From Schizochytrium sp. TIO01 (lineage: Eukaryota; Sar; Bigyra; Thraustochytrida; Thraustochytriidae), in assembly GCA_004764695.1 (NCBI GenBank), contig SMSO01000037.1, positions 4,028,337-4,092,336 on the forward strand: DNA of 64,000 nt, read 5' to 3'. A model generated the notes under the pieces. It was not told the DNA's origin, ran no database searches, and worked only from the letters and a program-made list of their open reading frames with translations. The position numbers and the translations under genes were made by a program. This document shows, piece after piece, positions 1-13,239 of the stretch; position 1 is the first letter of the stretch, and every line of letters begins with the position of its first letter.

Positions 1-406
1 GCACATGCCGAAGATTCCTTCGCCCGTTCCCTTTCTCAAGATAATCATAATATTAATAATCAATACGCATACGACGATAAAAAGGAACTTCCTCCACGAG
101 CGGTGCCCTCCCTCCGTCTGTCCCTCCTGCTTCGGCTGCCTTCCTGCCTCTCCCAGCACTTGAGCATGTTGGTTTGCTCGCGGGGAGAAAGTTCTTCTCC
201 GCCTTTTCTTAAAGCTGGCCGCGGCCTTTCACCGCGCGGCTCTGCCAGTCCCTCCGGGTATCTTGGTCTTCGGACGCCACCCACGCGGCGTTACCCTTTC
301 GAGCTGTCAGGATATATCAGCGAAGGACGTTCCGAATGGCCCAAACAAAACGCCCCAGAGGAGAAGGAGAAGGGGCGACTGACTGACTGACTGTCTGTCC
401 GTCTGA

Positions 407-450
407 TGAATGAATGAATGAATGAATGAATGAATGAATGAATGAATGAA
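407..450. repeat. (TGAA)n microsatellite
   Basis: About eleven uninterrupted copies of TGAA, preceded at 377-391 by a short GACT run. Confidence 0.95.
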
Positions 451-612
451 TACGCCAGAGAGAGCTTTGGCTCGCTTTGTCGCCTGCGTTCCTCTTGCTT
501 GCTTGCTTGCTTGCTGTGAAAAAGGCGGCGCTGCTTATAGATAGGAGCGCAGGCTCACAGGCGCGAGAGCTGTGCGAGTTGGAGGTTCCCAGGTCCTCGT
601 TGCAGCACGCAC

Positions 613-762
613 AGAAAGAAAGAATGAATGAAAGAAAGAATGAATGAAAGAAAGAATGAATGAAAGAATGAATGAAAGAATGAATGAAAGAATGAATGAA
701 TGAATGAATGAATGAATGAATGAAAGAATGAATGAATGAATGAATGAATGAATGAATGAATG
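613..762. repeat. (GAAT/GAAA)n compound microsatellite
   Basis: About 150 bp of GAAT interspersed with GAAA. Read on the minus strand it gives an artificial FIHS-repeat open frame. It is an array, not a gene. Confidence 0.95.
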
Positions 763-2731
763 GAGAAAGCTTGAGATGCGTCGATTGGGCTCGGGACTGA
801 GGGAGAAGGAATCTCTGAGTTGAATGAAGCCTTTGCGCTTGCTTACTTACATACTTACTTGGTTCTTCGTGGGTGACGGAGGTCTTGTCTGATATGAGGC
901 GATGGAATGATGCGATGTCATCGGCGCCGATCATCTGTCTACGCAGGAGAGAAACGAAGCCACGAAACAGTGAAAGCATGAGAGAATTCATGCTATGCAT
1001 TGACTTATTATTTATTTTTTTAAATTTTCTTTCATTTCATTCTACTTTGCTTGCGTTACTCCTTTTCATCTTTACTTCTTTCTTTTAAGACTATAATATC
1101 AAAGGACTGACCGTAGAGAGAGCTAACTTTCTGGTTTATACATTTGTTTTGTAGAAAAGCCGCGCTCGAGCCTTCTCCGGTTCCCTTGTGGATGGGAATG
1201 GCATTTGGCTGTAAGATTCAACGTATTATGAAAAAACAGCACCTCGCCCTTTTCTCAAAAAGGCAGTTCTTCAATATTTACTTGATTTTTCATAACCAAA
1301 GAACACGATGTACTCGCTGCGAAGAAGGAACTAGACTCAAATTAGCAGTGCATGCTACTACTACCTCCTAGCAAAGACTGACTGAGGAACTCGAAACGAA
1401 ACGAGATGAAAAGAAATGTGCGAGGTGGCGCGGGGGGAGTGAGTGCTCTGCCAATGACAACCGCTTGGGATTACGCCGCCCCGGCCGGAGCCAAACGAGC
1501 TGCGGCTGCTCGACACAGAGTGCGCTGGAGATACACGAACGGGCGCCTCTCTTTCTCTTTTCTGGGAGCGAGTGAGTGAACGAGTGGGTGCTTGCTTACC
1601 TTTGAAGGCGACGGTGCCTGGAGAAACAGCGATTCTTATCTCTCTCTCTGCACACTGTGTTTGGTTCTTGGAAACTCGCAGCTTGCTTCGCTGCCTTTAG
1701 CAAAGATACCCAGCTTTTTCCTTTCAGACAAAAAAGAAGGCAGAAGGCGAAGGCAGAAGGCGAAGGCAGAAGCAGAAGCAGGAGGAGGAGAGGAACGATC
1801 ACTCCGGCGCTGAGCTTTCTTCTCGAACTCAGGGCTCGAGCTTTTGGAGAAAGATGACGCTGCGAAGAAGAAATTTAAGAGCCACTCGAATGCAGGGTAG
1901 CTGGACCTCGTTGCTTTCGAAAACTAGGCACTTTCGCATACCTCAGTGATTTCTGAGATTCTGAACCCGACTGAGGGCTCCCTTGCGGCCACAGATGAAA
2001 GAGGCGCCAAGCTGCTACCGCAAGCATTACCCACAGTATAACCTTGTAATTGAATCTGACTGCTACAAGGGAAGCAAGTACAAGGCTATAGATGACACAG
2101 CTTGAAGAACAGACTTGTGGTAGCGGAGGGTCACGGTCCCTTGCTTTTCAATGGGGCCAGCCAGAGCAGCAGCAGAAGCGAGCATGGACCAAGAATATGC
2201 GAAGGCAAGGCCGCACCGCCTCGGCATGAACTCAGCTCCGGTGAAGACGCACACACGCATCTCCAGCGACGGAGCCAAGGCCCGACTCCCTGTGCAGGCA
2301 GCCGAGCGCAAAACGGCCAGCTTAGACCGGCGCTAGCTGGACAGATAGATACATACATAGATACATTTTACATAGATACAGATATATTGACTGCTATGGC
2401 CTCTGAGCTGACTCCGGCGCCTCTAGTTTTGACCCGGCGGTACTAGGGCAGCATTCTAATTCTCGCGGGGCTAGGTTAGAATGCGTGGCTGAGAATGCAG
2501 CGAGTTTGAGGGAAGGCACGGGCGGGCAGGCGGCTGGCGAGGCAGACGCGAGAAAGAAAAGCGCAGTCGGCCATCATCCGCAGCTGTGAATGGCTGTAGT
2601 TGCAAACGGAGCTTTTGCTTTGTCGTTATTTATTTCTTGGTCTCTGAGCCGCGAGGATCTATCTGGCTGGCTGATCGAGCAGCGGTAGCCGGCGAATAGG
2701 AGGAAGGTAGGAAGAAGCAAGAGAGAGAGAG

Positions 2732-2760
2732 CAAGTAAGTAAGTAAGTAAGTAAGTAAGT
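2732..2760. repeat. (GTAA)n microsatellite
   Basis: About seven tandem copies of the tetranucleotide. Confidence 0.9.
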
Positions 2761-4305
2761 GCCCAGAAGAAGAAAGTTTGAAAGACAGCGAGCGATCTCT
2801 GAAGATTGGTTGATGCGGACAGGAAACAGAACTGTTAGTCCGTGCGCCGCCGTTTGCGAGAGAGAAAGTAGACAGAAAGAAGAGAGGAAGAAAGAGGCCT
2901 GGTCCGCGAGAAAAGAGAAAGCAGGCGAAGCGGGGCAAAGAGAGCCTGCACGCAGGTTCAACGACCTAGGGCGAGTCGGTCTCGTGGCGAGTTGGGTTTG
3001 TTTACGAATCAACCAAGCAATCAGTACCTATCTATCATCTCTTCTGTTTCTTGTTCTAAATTCTTTTTGTTTGTTCTTGTTTTTGTACTTTTTCAAACGT
3101 TAGTTATGATTGCTTGCCAACAACGATAGAACGAGTGAGGGATTCTTGCTCTTTTTGAAACAACATTATAACCTTCCTTCTTACTTAAGTCATAAGAGTT
3201 CACGTGGTCACTCACTCATCTTGAAGGAGCTAGCTGAGCTATGAATATTCATTCGTCGATAATAAACGACTCTTGTAGAATTAAATTGGTCTTGCGCACC
3301 TGCCTCAGCCACGGCCGTTGGACTCGCACGCGCGAGGCGCTGGGTGTAATGGGACGAGCTGAGAGAGAGAGAGAGTGGGAGGGAGAGAGCACTGGTGGCG
3401 GCTTAACGGTGGCTTGCTGGTGGAGGAGCATTGCAACGGATCGACGAAGGGCTCACGAGCCGACGACTTGGAGCAGGTTGGATGGACGAGGTCTAGATTT
3501 GAAAAATTGAAAGACGCGCTCGCTGGCTGGCTTGGAATTTCTCTTTTTTCTTTTTTCCTTTTTCTTTTTCCCCGTTTAGCGATAACTCTAGCAGCACTTT
3601 CCGAAAGAAGAAACGAAGGGAGATCGCGGTTGTTGTGATTGTGATGGGGACTTAGGTCCGAGGCAACTTTGAAGTCGAGGTCGCCCGCCAACTTTGTTTG
3701 TTTGTTTGTTTCTTTCTTCTTTCCTTCCCTCCTTCCTCAATCAACCCAAGTCGGTGTGTAGACCTTGGTCTTTCGTTGGTATCATGAACCCCTGAAAGCC
3801 CTGAAAGCCCTGAAAGCCTGGCATCCTCCTCCGCATGCCTGTTTTCGCCTGGCCTGCTTTCGCCTGCTTTCGCCTTTGCTTTCCGGTTTGTTCGTTTGCT
3901 GATGTGTTTTTGTTTGTCCCAGCAGATCAACTGAAAGATTCATTCAGACCTCTACTGTGACCGACGGCTCTGAACTCGAGTAATTGAGTGCACACTTGCC
4001 AGCTCTTCCTCGCAAAGAAAGAGCGACCTTCGCAACTTTCTCGCCAAGCTTGCAGCCTTTAACGGTTCAGACTCAAGAGCCCAAAGAGAGTGCGCTCCTT
4101 CGGATTTTCTTTTTGGCTCCAGCTTCTGTGAAGAAGAAGCAACAGACGAACCCAACCAAGTCAGAGATCACTCACCCATTGGCAAAATCAACAACAAATC
4201 GCGACCGTTAAAGCTTGGAGAGGCAGGCTTCGCTTTAGATGGCTGAATGTAGCGTTGGAGGCAGCCTCTGAATTGAATGAGGGCGTGTCGTGATCAGTTG
4301 AAAAT

Positions 4306-4388
4306 AAACGAACGAACGAACGAACGAACGAACGAACGAACAAGCAAACAAGCAAACAGACAAACGAACGAACGAACGAACAAACAAA
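4306..4388. repeat. (CGAA)n/(CAAA)n microsatellite
   Basis: CGAA copies, then a CAAG/CAAA variant stretch, then CGAA again, over about 80 bp. Confidence 0.9.
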
Positions 4389-4718
4389 TTTCTAACGATG
4401 TTTTCTCTCGCTTATACTCAGTCTCTGGATAAGACGAAAGATCCCGCTCTAGAAGTTGCTATATACCACCTACGTAGGTCCATGATCTAAATTTGATATT
4501 TAAAAAAAAAAGAAACAGAGAAAGTGAAGAAAACTCGATGCTTTGCTGTAAATGGCGTAGTAGTAAGCCAGCGAAGGGCAGAAAGAAGCATGCAAGAAGA
4601 GCGGGCAATCTAATACGGGTCAATATGGAGCGCGATAGGGCCGCCACAGCGGAAGGTCGGTTAATAAATGAACGATAAGCATGAGCAATGCCTTTTTCTC
4701 GTTTTGGAGATCCTGTTC

Positions 4719-4762
4719 TTTCCTTCCTTCCTTCCTTCCTTCCTTCCTTCCTTCCTTCCTTC
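4719..4762. repeat. (TTCC)n microsatellite
   Basis: About eleven tandem TTCC copies, followed by TTTC units. Confidence 0.9.
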
Positions 4763-5381
4763 TTTCTTTCATTCTTTATTTATTTCTTGAGCCAATGCAA
4801 CACTCTCTCTGTGTGAGTTTGAGTGCGTAATTTAGAGCCTACTGCAGCCTCGATTTCAAACCGGTCGAGGCTGGCGAAAGGACGGAGTAGCAAGGGCGAA
4901 ATAGTTTCAATCCGTAGGTGATGAGTTGCTCTTTTACGCTCTTTTACAGGGAAAGAACTGACGCTTTCGCAAAGGCTAATTATATATGATTGATCTTATT
5001 CTATAGCTTGAAGAGCAGAGGTGGTTTGAAAAAGAAATAAAGAGGTTCTTCTTAAGGGAGGGAGAGAAAGCTTCGCAGATTAACCGAGAGAATGAGGATG
5101 TTCACAGCTCATACAGAGGAGCACCTACCGCAGCGATTACTGCCGAGGAAACTTTGCATGGACAGATTTGGGCAGAGAAAGCACGTGTGGTTCATGAATG
5201 CAGGAATGATTTTGTTCTTTTGTAGTATGTAGGTAGGTCTGCGTATGTCTAGTATGTATGTATGAGTGGTGCAAAGGAACTGAAGAAAAAGCAAATTGAA
5301 AGCGACAAAAAAAAAGGGAAAAAAAAAAAGACAAAAGACAAAAAACGTGCGTGCGTGCGTGCTTTCTTGCTTGCCTGTATG

Positions 5382-5440
5382 TCTGCCTGCCTGCCTGCTT
5401 GCTTGCTTGCTTGCTCTCTCGCTCTCTCGCTCTCTCGCAG
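5382..5440. repeat. (CTGC)/(TTGC)/(CTCTCG) compound array
   Basis: Adjacent short arrays of CTGC, CTTG and CTCTCG units. A (GTGC) run lies just upstream at about 5347-5360. Confidence 0.8.
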
Positions 5441-7860
5441 AGGATTTAAGTCGTTACAAGAAGCCAACTTCTAACTAGCTGGGGCTGAAGAAAACCTGAA
5501 CGAGGTCATCAACCTCGTCACCTTTACTTTTTGTACGTGCGATGAGATAGTTTCCAGCTTTCTGTGCTCTTCATAGAATAAATACGCAACAACGTCATTG
5601 AAACTCTCATAGTACATAACAGGCACCTACTTTCTACTTTTAGGTAGAAAAAGATGGTTTCTTGAGATGTAAAGAAAGAACCCAAAAATGTTAATTTAAA
5701 AAAAGAGAGCATCGAAGTTTAAAACTTGCCTATCACCACTGCTAGGTGGCGTTAGTACTAGACACCGACTGTTTTGGTGGAATAGCTAGAGAAGCATGAA
5801 AAAGATTGAAAAGATTGAAAAGAGCGAAAAGAGCGAAAAGAGCGAAAAGAGCAAGCGCACGAGGAGAAAGTAAGTCGAAGAATAGCGGGAGTTACCCATT
5901 GAAGAAGTCGGATCGGCTAATCGTTGTAGAATTGTGGACTCCGTTCTCTCTCTCTTTCTCTCTCCCTCTCCCTCTCTCCGAGGAGGAGGAGGGGGAAGAT
6001 AAAAGGCTCTGTAGGTAGAGAAAAGCGGGAACGAGACAGAGAGAGAAACTGGAATTATTGAAGAGTCAAACTCGAAGAGAGAAAGACAGACGGGTCCATC
6101 AACGGCCCCGCCGTGAAGCTGAACCATGCGCGTCGAAACGCAAAAGGGAGAACATGGAACCCTTTTCATTTAAATCAATCATCATCTCGTAAAAGTAAGC
6201 AAAAGCTAGTTGTTATTATAATGACTCATTGCCTTTAAATAAATGAAAATGCTTTCTCAATTCTAAGAAGAGGAGAGGAGTGAGATACTAGCTGACTCCC
6301 TGAGAACTACCTTCCCTAAGAAACAAACACAGGGAGATCGCCTTAACAGATAGCACGCAGTAGCGCCAACTAACCGCCGCTAGCGCCGCCTCGCCACTTT
6401 GGGAAGGAACAAATAAGGATTGTCTGTCTGCGACTACGATCTGTCGAGGGCTGGCTGTGGCTGCCTGCCATCGATCCCGCAACTCACGACTCATGAGCAG
6501 TTTGCAGTTGGAGGCCGCGTGGCTGCCATAGACTCGTACCGCAGACTCGGAGGTAGTGAGAGCGAGGGCGTGCGTCAGAGCCCTTCCCATATGAAGTCTG
6601 CCAGGAATGAAGAGCTAGCTAGCGAAGCAGCGAGTGCTGTCGGGAAGCTAGCTAGCTACTAGCTATGTATTCTGCCTTACTGGTATTAGTTTAGATGGTA
6701 CACGTAGATGAAACTAACTCATGACTTATGGATTTAAAAGATGGCGAAAAACAACGAGCCAGGGTTCCAAAACTAGGACGGAGGCAGTGAGATGATCGAT
6801 CACTCATTTGATTTGGGGTAGAGAAAGGAAGAGTATGGTTGTGTCTCTTATGGTTCAGGGTAATGACTGCTAGATAGCCAAATTGAAAATGCTACTTTTT
6901 CTTCTTTCACACCTTTGCACGGTTCTCGTATTCGAGGACCACCCCAGCCATATGTTAATTTTTTTTTTTATTCTTAATTTCACTTTTAAAGACAGAATGA
7001 CAATTTTTACTATTTCGCTTGGACTCTTTTTATTATTTATTTGTTAAATCAAAAATCAAAACCTTTAAAACAATTTTTAAAATTTATAATTAAAAATAAC
7101 AAATAATAAAAATAATAAAACTTTCATCTATTTCGTCCTTACTCTTATCTCTTTTTCAGTTTATTTTAAATTTTTACTTTAATTGACATGGAGCTGAGCA
7201 TTCCTCCCTCGTATTTTTGCAGATGATTGCTGTTCTAAAAAAAAATCTCTTTTTTTTTCTTTTTTCTTTTTTTTTTGTAAACCTCACCATCGAGAAAGCT
7301 TCTTCTCCTGCTTTTCAGGTCAAGAACCGCCAGAATCTGGAGCGATGCAGAAGAAGAAGATATGTTCCGTGGCTATCAAGTGTGCTTTGGTTCCATTGTC
7401 GCCGAAAGGCATCTTGAGCAGGCGTACCACAACAGCTGAAGACCGCCTCTCAGAGCGTAACTCCCTTCGCAGAAAACCAGACCCACTCGATCTCGCGCTC
7501 GCAAAGGATCGTGTTTCGCATGGTTTCTCCGCGTGAAGCCCCCCTACGTGACACCCCCCTACAGAAAGGAAAGGAAAGAAAGGAAAGGAAGAAAGAAAAA
7601 AAGAAAAAAAGAAAGAAAGAAAGAGAAAGGGAAAGCGCGAAATAGACGTGCACGAAGCAGCCCTCCTTACTGCTGTCAGTAATGGCCCCTCCAAGCTAGA
7701 TGAGCGCTTAGCCCATTTCTGCTCTGTTCACCTCTTTCCAAATCCTTCATTTTCTTCATTCTGGGAAAAGCGCAGGAGGGAGAAGGACAAGAACAAGAAC
7801 GAGAACATGTGGCCGCCAGAGTGAATGAATGGGAACAGAGACGCACTCAAACCCCACTCG

Positions 7861-7902
7861 AAGAAGAAGAAGAAGAAGAAGAAGAAGAAGAAGAAGAAGA
7901 AG
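7861..7902. repeat. (AAG)n microsatellite
   Basis: Fourteen AAG units without interruption. Confidence 0.95.
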
Positions 7903-7952
7903 ATCTCAGGCAGGAGCCCGTTCGACCTTCCTTCGTATTTGAAGCCTTGGAA

Positions 7953-8000
7953 TGACTGACTGACTGACTGACTGACTGACTGACTGACTGACAGACAGAC
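7953..8000. repeat. (TGAC)n microsatellite
   Basis: About ten TGAC copies passing into AGAC copies. It generates SVSQ-repeat open frames on the minus strand. Confidence 0.95.
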
Positions 8001-8799
8001 TGCGTCGCACGTGGGGAAAGAGAGGCTCCGCGCGTGCGGCGCGGCGTGACGGCGCTCCGGCACGCGTATCGTCAGGGTTTGGTTTGCCCGAGAGACCCTC
8101 GCAAGCGGGCGGGCGCTTGAGCAGGATCGCGAGCGATGATTCCCAGCAGGCGGCGCAGACCGCTGTAAGCCCGGCTGAGGCTGCTTGCTTCCCTGTAGTC
8201 CCGAGAGCAGCGGGACCCGTGCAGCGGCGAGTCTGCATCTCCAGCTCTACCGACCTCCCGCCCGCCCTGGGAGCAGAGGCGCGACCCGGGCGAAGAGACA
8301 GATGCAGAGGCCGAGAGGAGAGGCCTGCGCAACGGCCACGCCGCGGCCAGAGCGGCGGCAACTGAGCTGATGGGCCTTGAGCTGATGAAGAAGAGCGGCT
8401 GGTACACACCCTGCCTGGCTGCCTGCCTGCCTGGGACCATTGATGATGCAAGAATGAGGGGCTCGGCGGACGGAGAAGAAGAACGTGGAGAAGCAAGCTG
8501 GGACGGATTGGAGAAGAAGGCCTCGCGTGCGTCGGCGCAGACGCTGGAGCCCGTGGGGAAACCGAGCGCGATTCGCCCAAACGTGATGGAAACCTCTCCT
8601 CCCACCGCGAAGGAAACTCACCTATCTTTCTTTCTTTTTGAAGAAGCCAAAGGTAAGACAAAGAACGTGTTGGGAACCGGAAAGGAACCGGCGACGGTGA
8701 CGATGTGACCCGGCATAGGGTTTCCGCTAGCCCGCCCAGTAGACGGCGAGCTGATTGATTGATCGACTGATTGATCGATCTATTGAATGATTAATTAAT

Positions 8800-8824
8800 T
8801 GATTGATTGATTGATTGATTGATT
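8800..8824. repeat. (GATT)n microsatellite
   Basis: A short GATT array, preceded by degenerate GATT/GATC units from about 8750. Confidence 0.9.
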
Positions 8825-9577
8825 ACATCATCCATCAGGATACCCATGCGCAGCAAGAAAAGCAGTTCAAGCTCGACGCCGAGAGAGATCGAAGGAAGCA
8901 CTGCGGAGGGCCGGGAATAGGCGTCCGCAGGCCCCTCGCAATGGTAGCGCGGACGTCCTCGCGAGCTTTGGGTGCCCACACGGACACCAAGAGACCATGG
9001 TAGACAGGATCTATCTGTCTACCTAATTTTTTTTTTGTCTATGAATGTCTGTAAGTATTGTTGGCTGTTGTAGTGAAATGGGCGAATTCTAAGCATAAAC
9101 AGTAGAAAGATGGACAATAAATAGTGGAAGTCAGCGAGTGAGTTCTGAGGGAGCGAGTTGGCGAGTCGGGAATCCTAAGGACGGTGCCCCACAAAACGGG
9201 ATGCATTCATTCATGCATGCATGGATACATTCATTTACGCACCCACTCACGATCGCGATCAATGCAAACTAACAACGAAAGGAATACTTGGACGAGGTGT
9301 TATTTTACATCGCTCTCTTTCCTTCGTCCTGGACGCTCACTTTTTTTCTTTCTTTCTTTTGTGGGGTTTGAAAAGCGGGCTCTTCTCCTCTCGACAGCCC
9401 TGGAAAAGACTTCTTTAAAGGCGGCGTCGAGCTAAGAACTGACTTCCCTGCCTAGTGCCTGCTAGATGCAGCGCAAAGACAAGCTTGCTATGCCTGGAGT
9501 GGCTCTGGTTCTTGCGCTGAGGATCTCTGTTATATACCGACAGTGTTCAGTTTCTCACTTGCTCACTTACTTACTAT

Positions 9578-9578
<1 letters not shown>

Positions 9579-9659
<81 letters not shown>

Positions 9660-9669
9660 TACATACATA
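9579..9669. repeat. (CTTA)n then (CATA)n microsatellite
   Basis: About twenty CTTA copies, ending in three CATA copies. Open frames through it encode LLTY repeats and are artefacts. Confidence 0.95.
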
Positions 9670-10910
9670 CTTCCTTGCCTGCCTGCTGCCTGATGTCAGC
9701 ACTTGTCCTTGCGGGGCGGTATCCAGGGAATCCTCGACTCCATCAGCTCCGCCGCTTCGACGATGCCTTTGGGATTCCTTCTCTGCATCTCTCTTTGTAC
9801 ACGTACGTGCACAGTATGTACAATGCAATGCCGCTCTTTCTTCTGTAGGTAAGCAGGCAGACAGGTTCCCAGGCAGGTTCCCAGGCATCGTGCCTGAAAG
9901 AAAGAGATTCCTCCTCTCTCCGGGTCGCTTTCCTGTCCTTCCTTCTTCCTTCCCTTCAGATCGCATCAGTCAGCGCCTCCTCCTTCGTTGTTCTTGTCGC
10001 TGTTCTGATGCGGCCGGGCCTTGCTTGAGCGACAGCTTGCAGAAAAGGTCGTCAAGAAGAACAACAAGAACAACAAGAACAACAAGAACAACAAGAAGAA
10101 GAAGAAGAGAGGAGAGATGGAGTCAGATGGCCATTCGCCACAAGGAGAAGAGAGGAATGCCTTAGGAGCTGATGGCGTGGAGCGAACAGGGAGGCTTCTG
10201 CAAAAGAAAGAAATGCGAGGCGTAGAGGGGCACGCACACTTTGGGCGGCGGCGGCGTCGCTGTTTTTCGCGATTTTCTGAGCCCTCTGAGATCTTGCGTA
10301 TGTATGCATATGGGCACCCGTAGGAGGCTTAGGGATCGTCTTCACTGAGCGCTGTCTCTAATTATTATTCAGCGTTCGAGCTAGCTAGCTAGCTAGCTAG
10401 CGTGGCCCGCCCTATTCGTTCCAGAGGTACGTACCCTTTTCACTTTCTCTTTTCTTTTCTTTTCTTTTCTCTTTTTTAAAAATTTGATTTTAATGTAAAG
10501 CAAAGGGATGTGCTTTCTTCTTTCTTTGTTTTGAGTTAGCTTTTTTTTTTCTTTTTTTTTCTCTTTCTTTAACTGTTTATTTATTGCTATTATTGATTAT
10601 TACAATTTTATATATATATTTTTTTATATATATTTTTTTTTATTCATATGCTACAGGATAGATCATGATTGATAGCAATAGTCAGGAAAAGAAGGAGAAA
10701 ACTTGCATCAGCCAGAGTTCTCTCGCCATGTCATAAGGATACTTAGTAACATACACTCTGTGTAGAAAGAAGCCAATACGAAACCCTCAGAAGCAGCGCA
10801 CGCCAGTTTGACGAGAGACCCTGCAGGCGAGGACGCGGACGCACGGGAGCGGACGCGGCTTTTCCCCGCGAGCAAATGAGAGAAGCGGAGGATGGCTGCG
10901 CTTTTGTTTG

Positions 10911-10982
10911 TCAGTCAGTCAGTCAGTCAGTCTGTCTGTCTGTCTTTCTATTTATTTCTCTCTCTGTCTCTCTGTCTGTCTG

Positions 10983-11018
<36 letters not shown>

Positions 11019-11021
11019 TGG
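10911..11021. repeat. (TCAG)/(TCTG)/(TTTC) compound microsatellite
   Basis: Successive TCAG, TCTG, TCTC and TTTC arrays within 110 bp. Confidence 0.9.
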
Positions 11022-11326
11022 AAAAGCTGCGAAGACGAATGATCCGGACGCAGTGCACACCCTTAGGATATTTAGGAGCGCGCAGGCGGCCGCAGAAGCG
11101 AAGCAAAATGACAGTCGTCGAAAGGGAGGGAGCAAAGAGCAGCTCAAGAGCCGCAGCAAAGGGAGCGAAGTGGCCTCGAGCGCACACACCATCGCGGTCT
11201 AAACAATAAAGTGTGCGGTGCTGCGTTACAATTTGACAGAATTTCTGTAATTTTGCGAAGAAGCAGGAACCACTTCAATTTTTAGGTAATTTTTGAATGT
11301 TGGCGTTGCTTGCTTGCTCATAGAGA

Positions 11327-11358
11327 CTCACTCACTCACTCACTCACTCACTCACTCA
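11327..11358. repeat. (ACTC)n microsatellite
   Basis: Eight tandem copies of the tetranucleotide. Confidence 0.9.
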
Positions 11359-12741
11359 AGAATGGCAGGAGTCCTAAAATCCGCCTGCAGTCTGGAACAA
11401 AAGCGCCAGCCGCTTTGACCTTGGAACAGCGCGGATTGATTGAATAAATCAAAACGAGCCCAGGGCGACGTGAATGCATAAATAAATAAAGCCCACCCTT
11501 GCTGGCTGGGCCTAGTTTCAAAGTCTGTAGGTTCTGCCCACTTTGTCTGTAACTTTGAAGCCTGTTTTCTTCTAAATTGTCCTTCTCTTTTCGTTTCTTT
11601 TTTAACTTACGTCGAAAAATCTAAAAGAGGCTTTTCATGTCAATGCTTTGGCATTGGATTGATTTCATAGACCGCAGAAGAACTCGGAGCAGAAGGTAGC
11701 AATCGCTCACGCACCTCACTTACTCGACAGCGCCGCCGCCTGCCACGCGCCAAAGCCCACGCTCCTGAAGACGCCCTTTCGCGTCAGCCGCTGCAGCAGC
11801 AGCAGAGGCGCTCTCGCACTCTTCTAGTTCTTCTGTTGGCTGCTTTTGAGGGGGCCCGCCTCAATGAGGGGGCTCCGCTTGGTCACTAATTTCTGTCCTT
11901 GAGTTATGTATTTTGATTGATTGCAGTGGTCCTTTCATTCATTCATTCATTCGCTCATTCATTTATTCGCTCGAGAGCGGCTGAAGCGATACAGAGTCCC
12001 GAGAACAGGCCGGAAAATGATTGTCTCTGGGGCGAAAGGTTGCAGGGCAAAGAGAAAAGAACTTGCTTTGGAGTTTGTGTTTGTGCAACTGCGCTGACAA
12101 AGTTCGAATTGAAAGGGAAATGCAAAATGTGAAACCCTGCGAATTGGATTAAAAGGAAAGTGCCTATCGTAAAAATAACTCGGGCCTCCACCACCCTAAA
12201 AATGTGGCATCCATGAAGTCTTTTGAGATCAACATAAACGCTTGTTTGCCCATGCCTGTAGCATGGAGACTTTGAGATCCCAGCAAATAGTAGTCACAGT
12301 ATACAGCGCAGGTTCACCTGTTTGACACCATCTACGCAATGTACCTGTAATGATGTGTACTTCGAAGCTCTCAGTAATGTACCTAGTAGGCATTCTGTAG
12401 GTCTGCATCTGGACTATTGGAGCTACGAGCAGGGCCACTGCTGAGTTTTGGACTTGATTTTATTGGGTAGCCAAAAAAAAGCAATGCCATTCTTTGCCAA
12501 CTCTGAGTAGTTGACCCAACCATGTCGTAGAAAGGACCACATTCTAAAGCTTGTGCAGGATAATTAAATAATCAATTCCAACGCAGATCATATAAATTTA
12601 TTCAAGTAAACAATACACATGTGACCCACAGAGCTAAAACATGGAGAGACTGAAAAGCGCAACATTAGAAGCCTTAGTAATACAATATTTTACCACAGAA
12701 ATATCAAAACCTCTATTCCCATTATGTGCTCCGGTAGGATT

Positions 12742-13134
12742 TTATGCGGGTAGATTGAAATTCCCGGCACTATCTGGTTTGTCACCGGAAATATAAGCAT
12801 CAATATAGTCGCTATACGTTGCAGTTAAAGAAAGTTTAGATGGATTATGAGTGTACATATGACTTAAGGTGCACCCGACTACTTCACGGTAAGTTATATT
12901 GTTCCCAAAACAAAATGATGGCGATTTTCGCACCTCAGACTCAAACTAATGAACACCACTATATGTATAAATATTCATATGCCTTACTCTAGCCTTCATG
13001 TGCTGATTCTCTTCATCAAGTTCTAAGACAGTCACCTCCAACTCCATAACCATCCTCGCGGCAGTCATAGAGATCGGTTTACCCGGCGAGCAGAAGTCTT
13101 GTTCCAGTTGTATCACTCGCCAATCGAGGCACCC
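12742..13134 (-). pseudogene. Coding remnant or 3' exons of an unknown protein
   Basis: The minus strand reads as protein-like sequence of about 115 residues from 13134 down to a stop at 12742, broken by one in-frame stop. A candidate intron at 12987-12946 (donor GTAAGG, acceptor CATTAG, 42 nt, a multiple of three) would remove that stop and keep the frame. The first part contains a possible leucine-zipper-like helix (VMELEVTVLELDEENQ). The second part is rich in Ser, Tyr and Thr and matches no family I recognise. A stop lies immediately upstream of 13134, and the dispersed repeat starts just beyond, so the 5' end is missing or disrupted. It could be a decayed gene or the last exons of one whose upstream exons I cannot see. 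Confidence 0.35.
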
Positions 13135-13239
13135 TTATTGAGTCAATTAAATAACGTTATTCTGCAACATCTTCGTTGCGCGTAGTAAGTCACTCCATCG
13201 TCACACCAGAAGATCGTTTGCATAAAGAAAACGAACCTC

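Larger units (their letters stand above)
1..12200. other. Gene-poor region with many tetranucleotide microsatellites
   Basis: No convincing gene was found. The longest open frames (minus strand 317-1000 and 7906-8661) are read through simple repeats and Ser/Arg/Pro-rich sequence with no domain. The stretch mixes GC-rich spacer with many short tandem arrays, listed separately where long. Very AT-rich patches lie at about 6950-7190 and 10440-10650. Exons of poorly conserved genes could be hidden here and could not be recognised by eye. Confidence 0.7.

Noticed and set aside
317-1000. 227-codon minus-strand open frame
   Set aside because: Most of it is FIHS repeats read from the GAAT arrays; no domain, and it spans two microsatellites.
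7906-8661. 251-codon minus-strand open frame, with overlapping 177- and 124-codon frames
   Set aside because: GC-rich spacer open in several frames at once, Ser/Arg/Pro-rich, no domain, ends in the TGAC array.
9466-9848. Overlapping frames encoding LLTY repeats that look like membrane proteins
   Set aside because: The hydrophobic repeats are translations of the (CTTA)n array in more than one frame.
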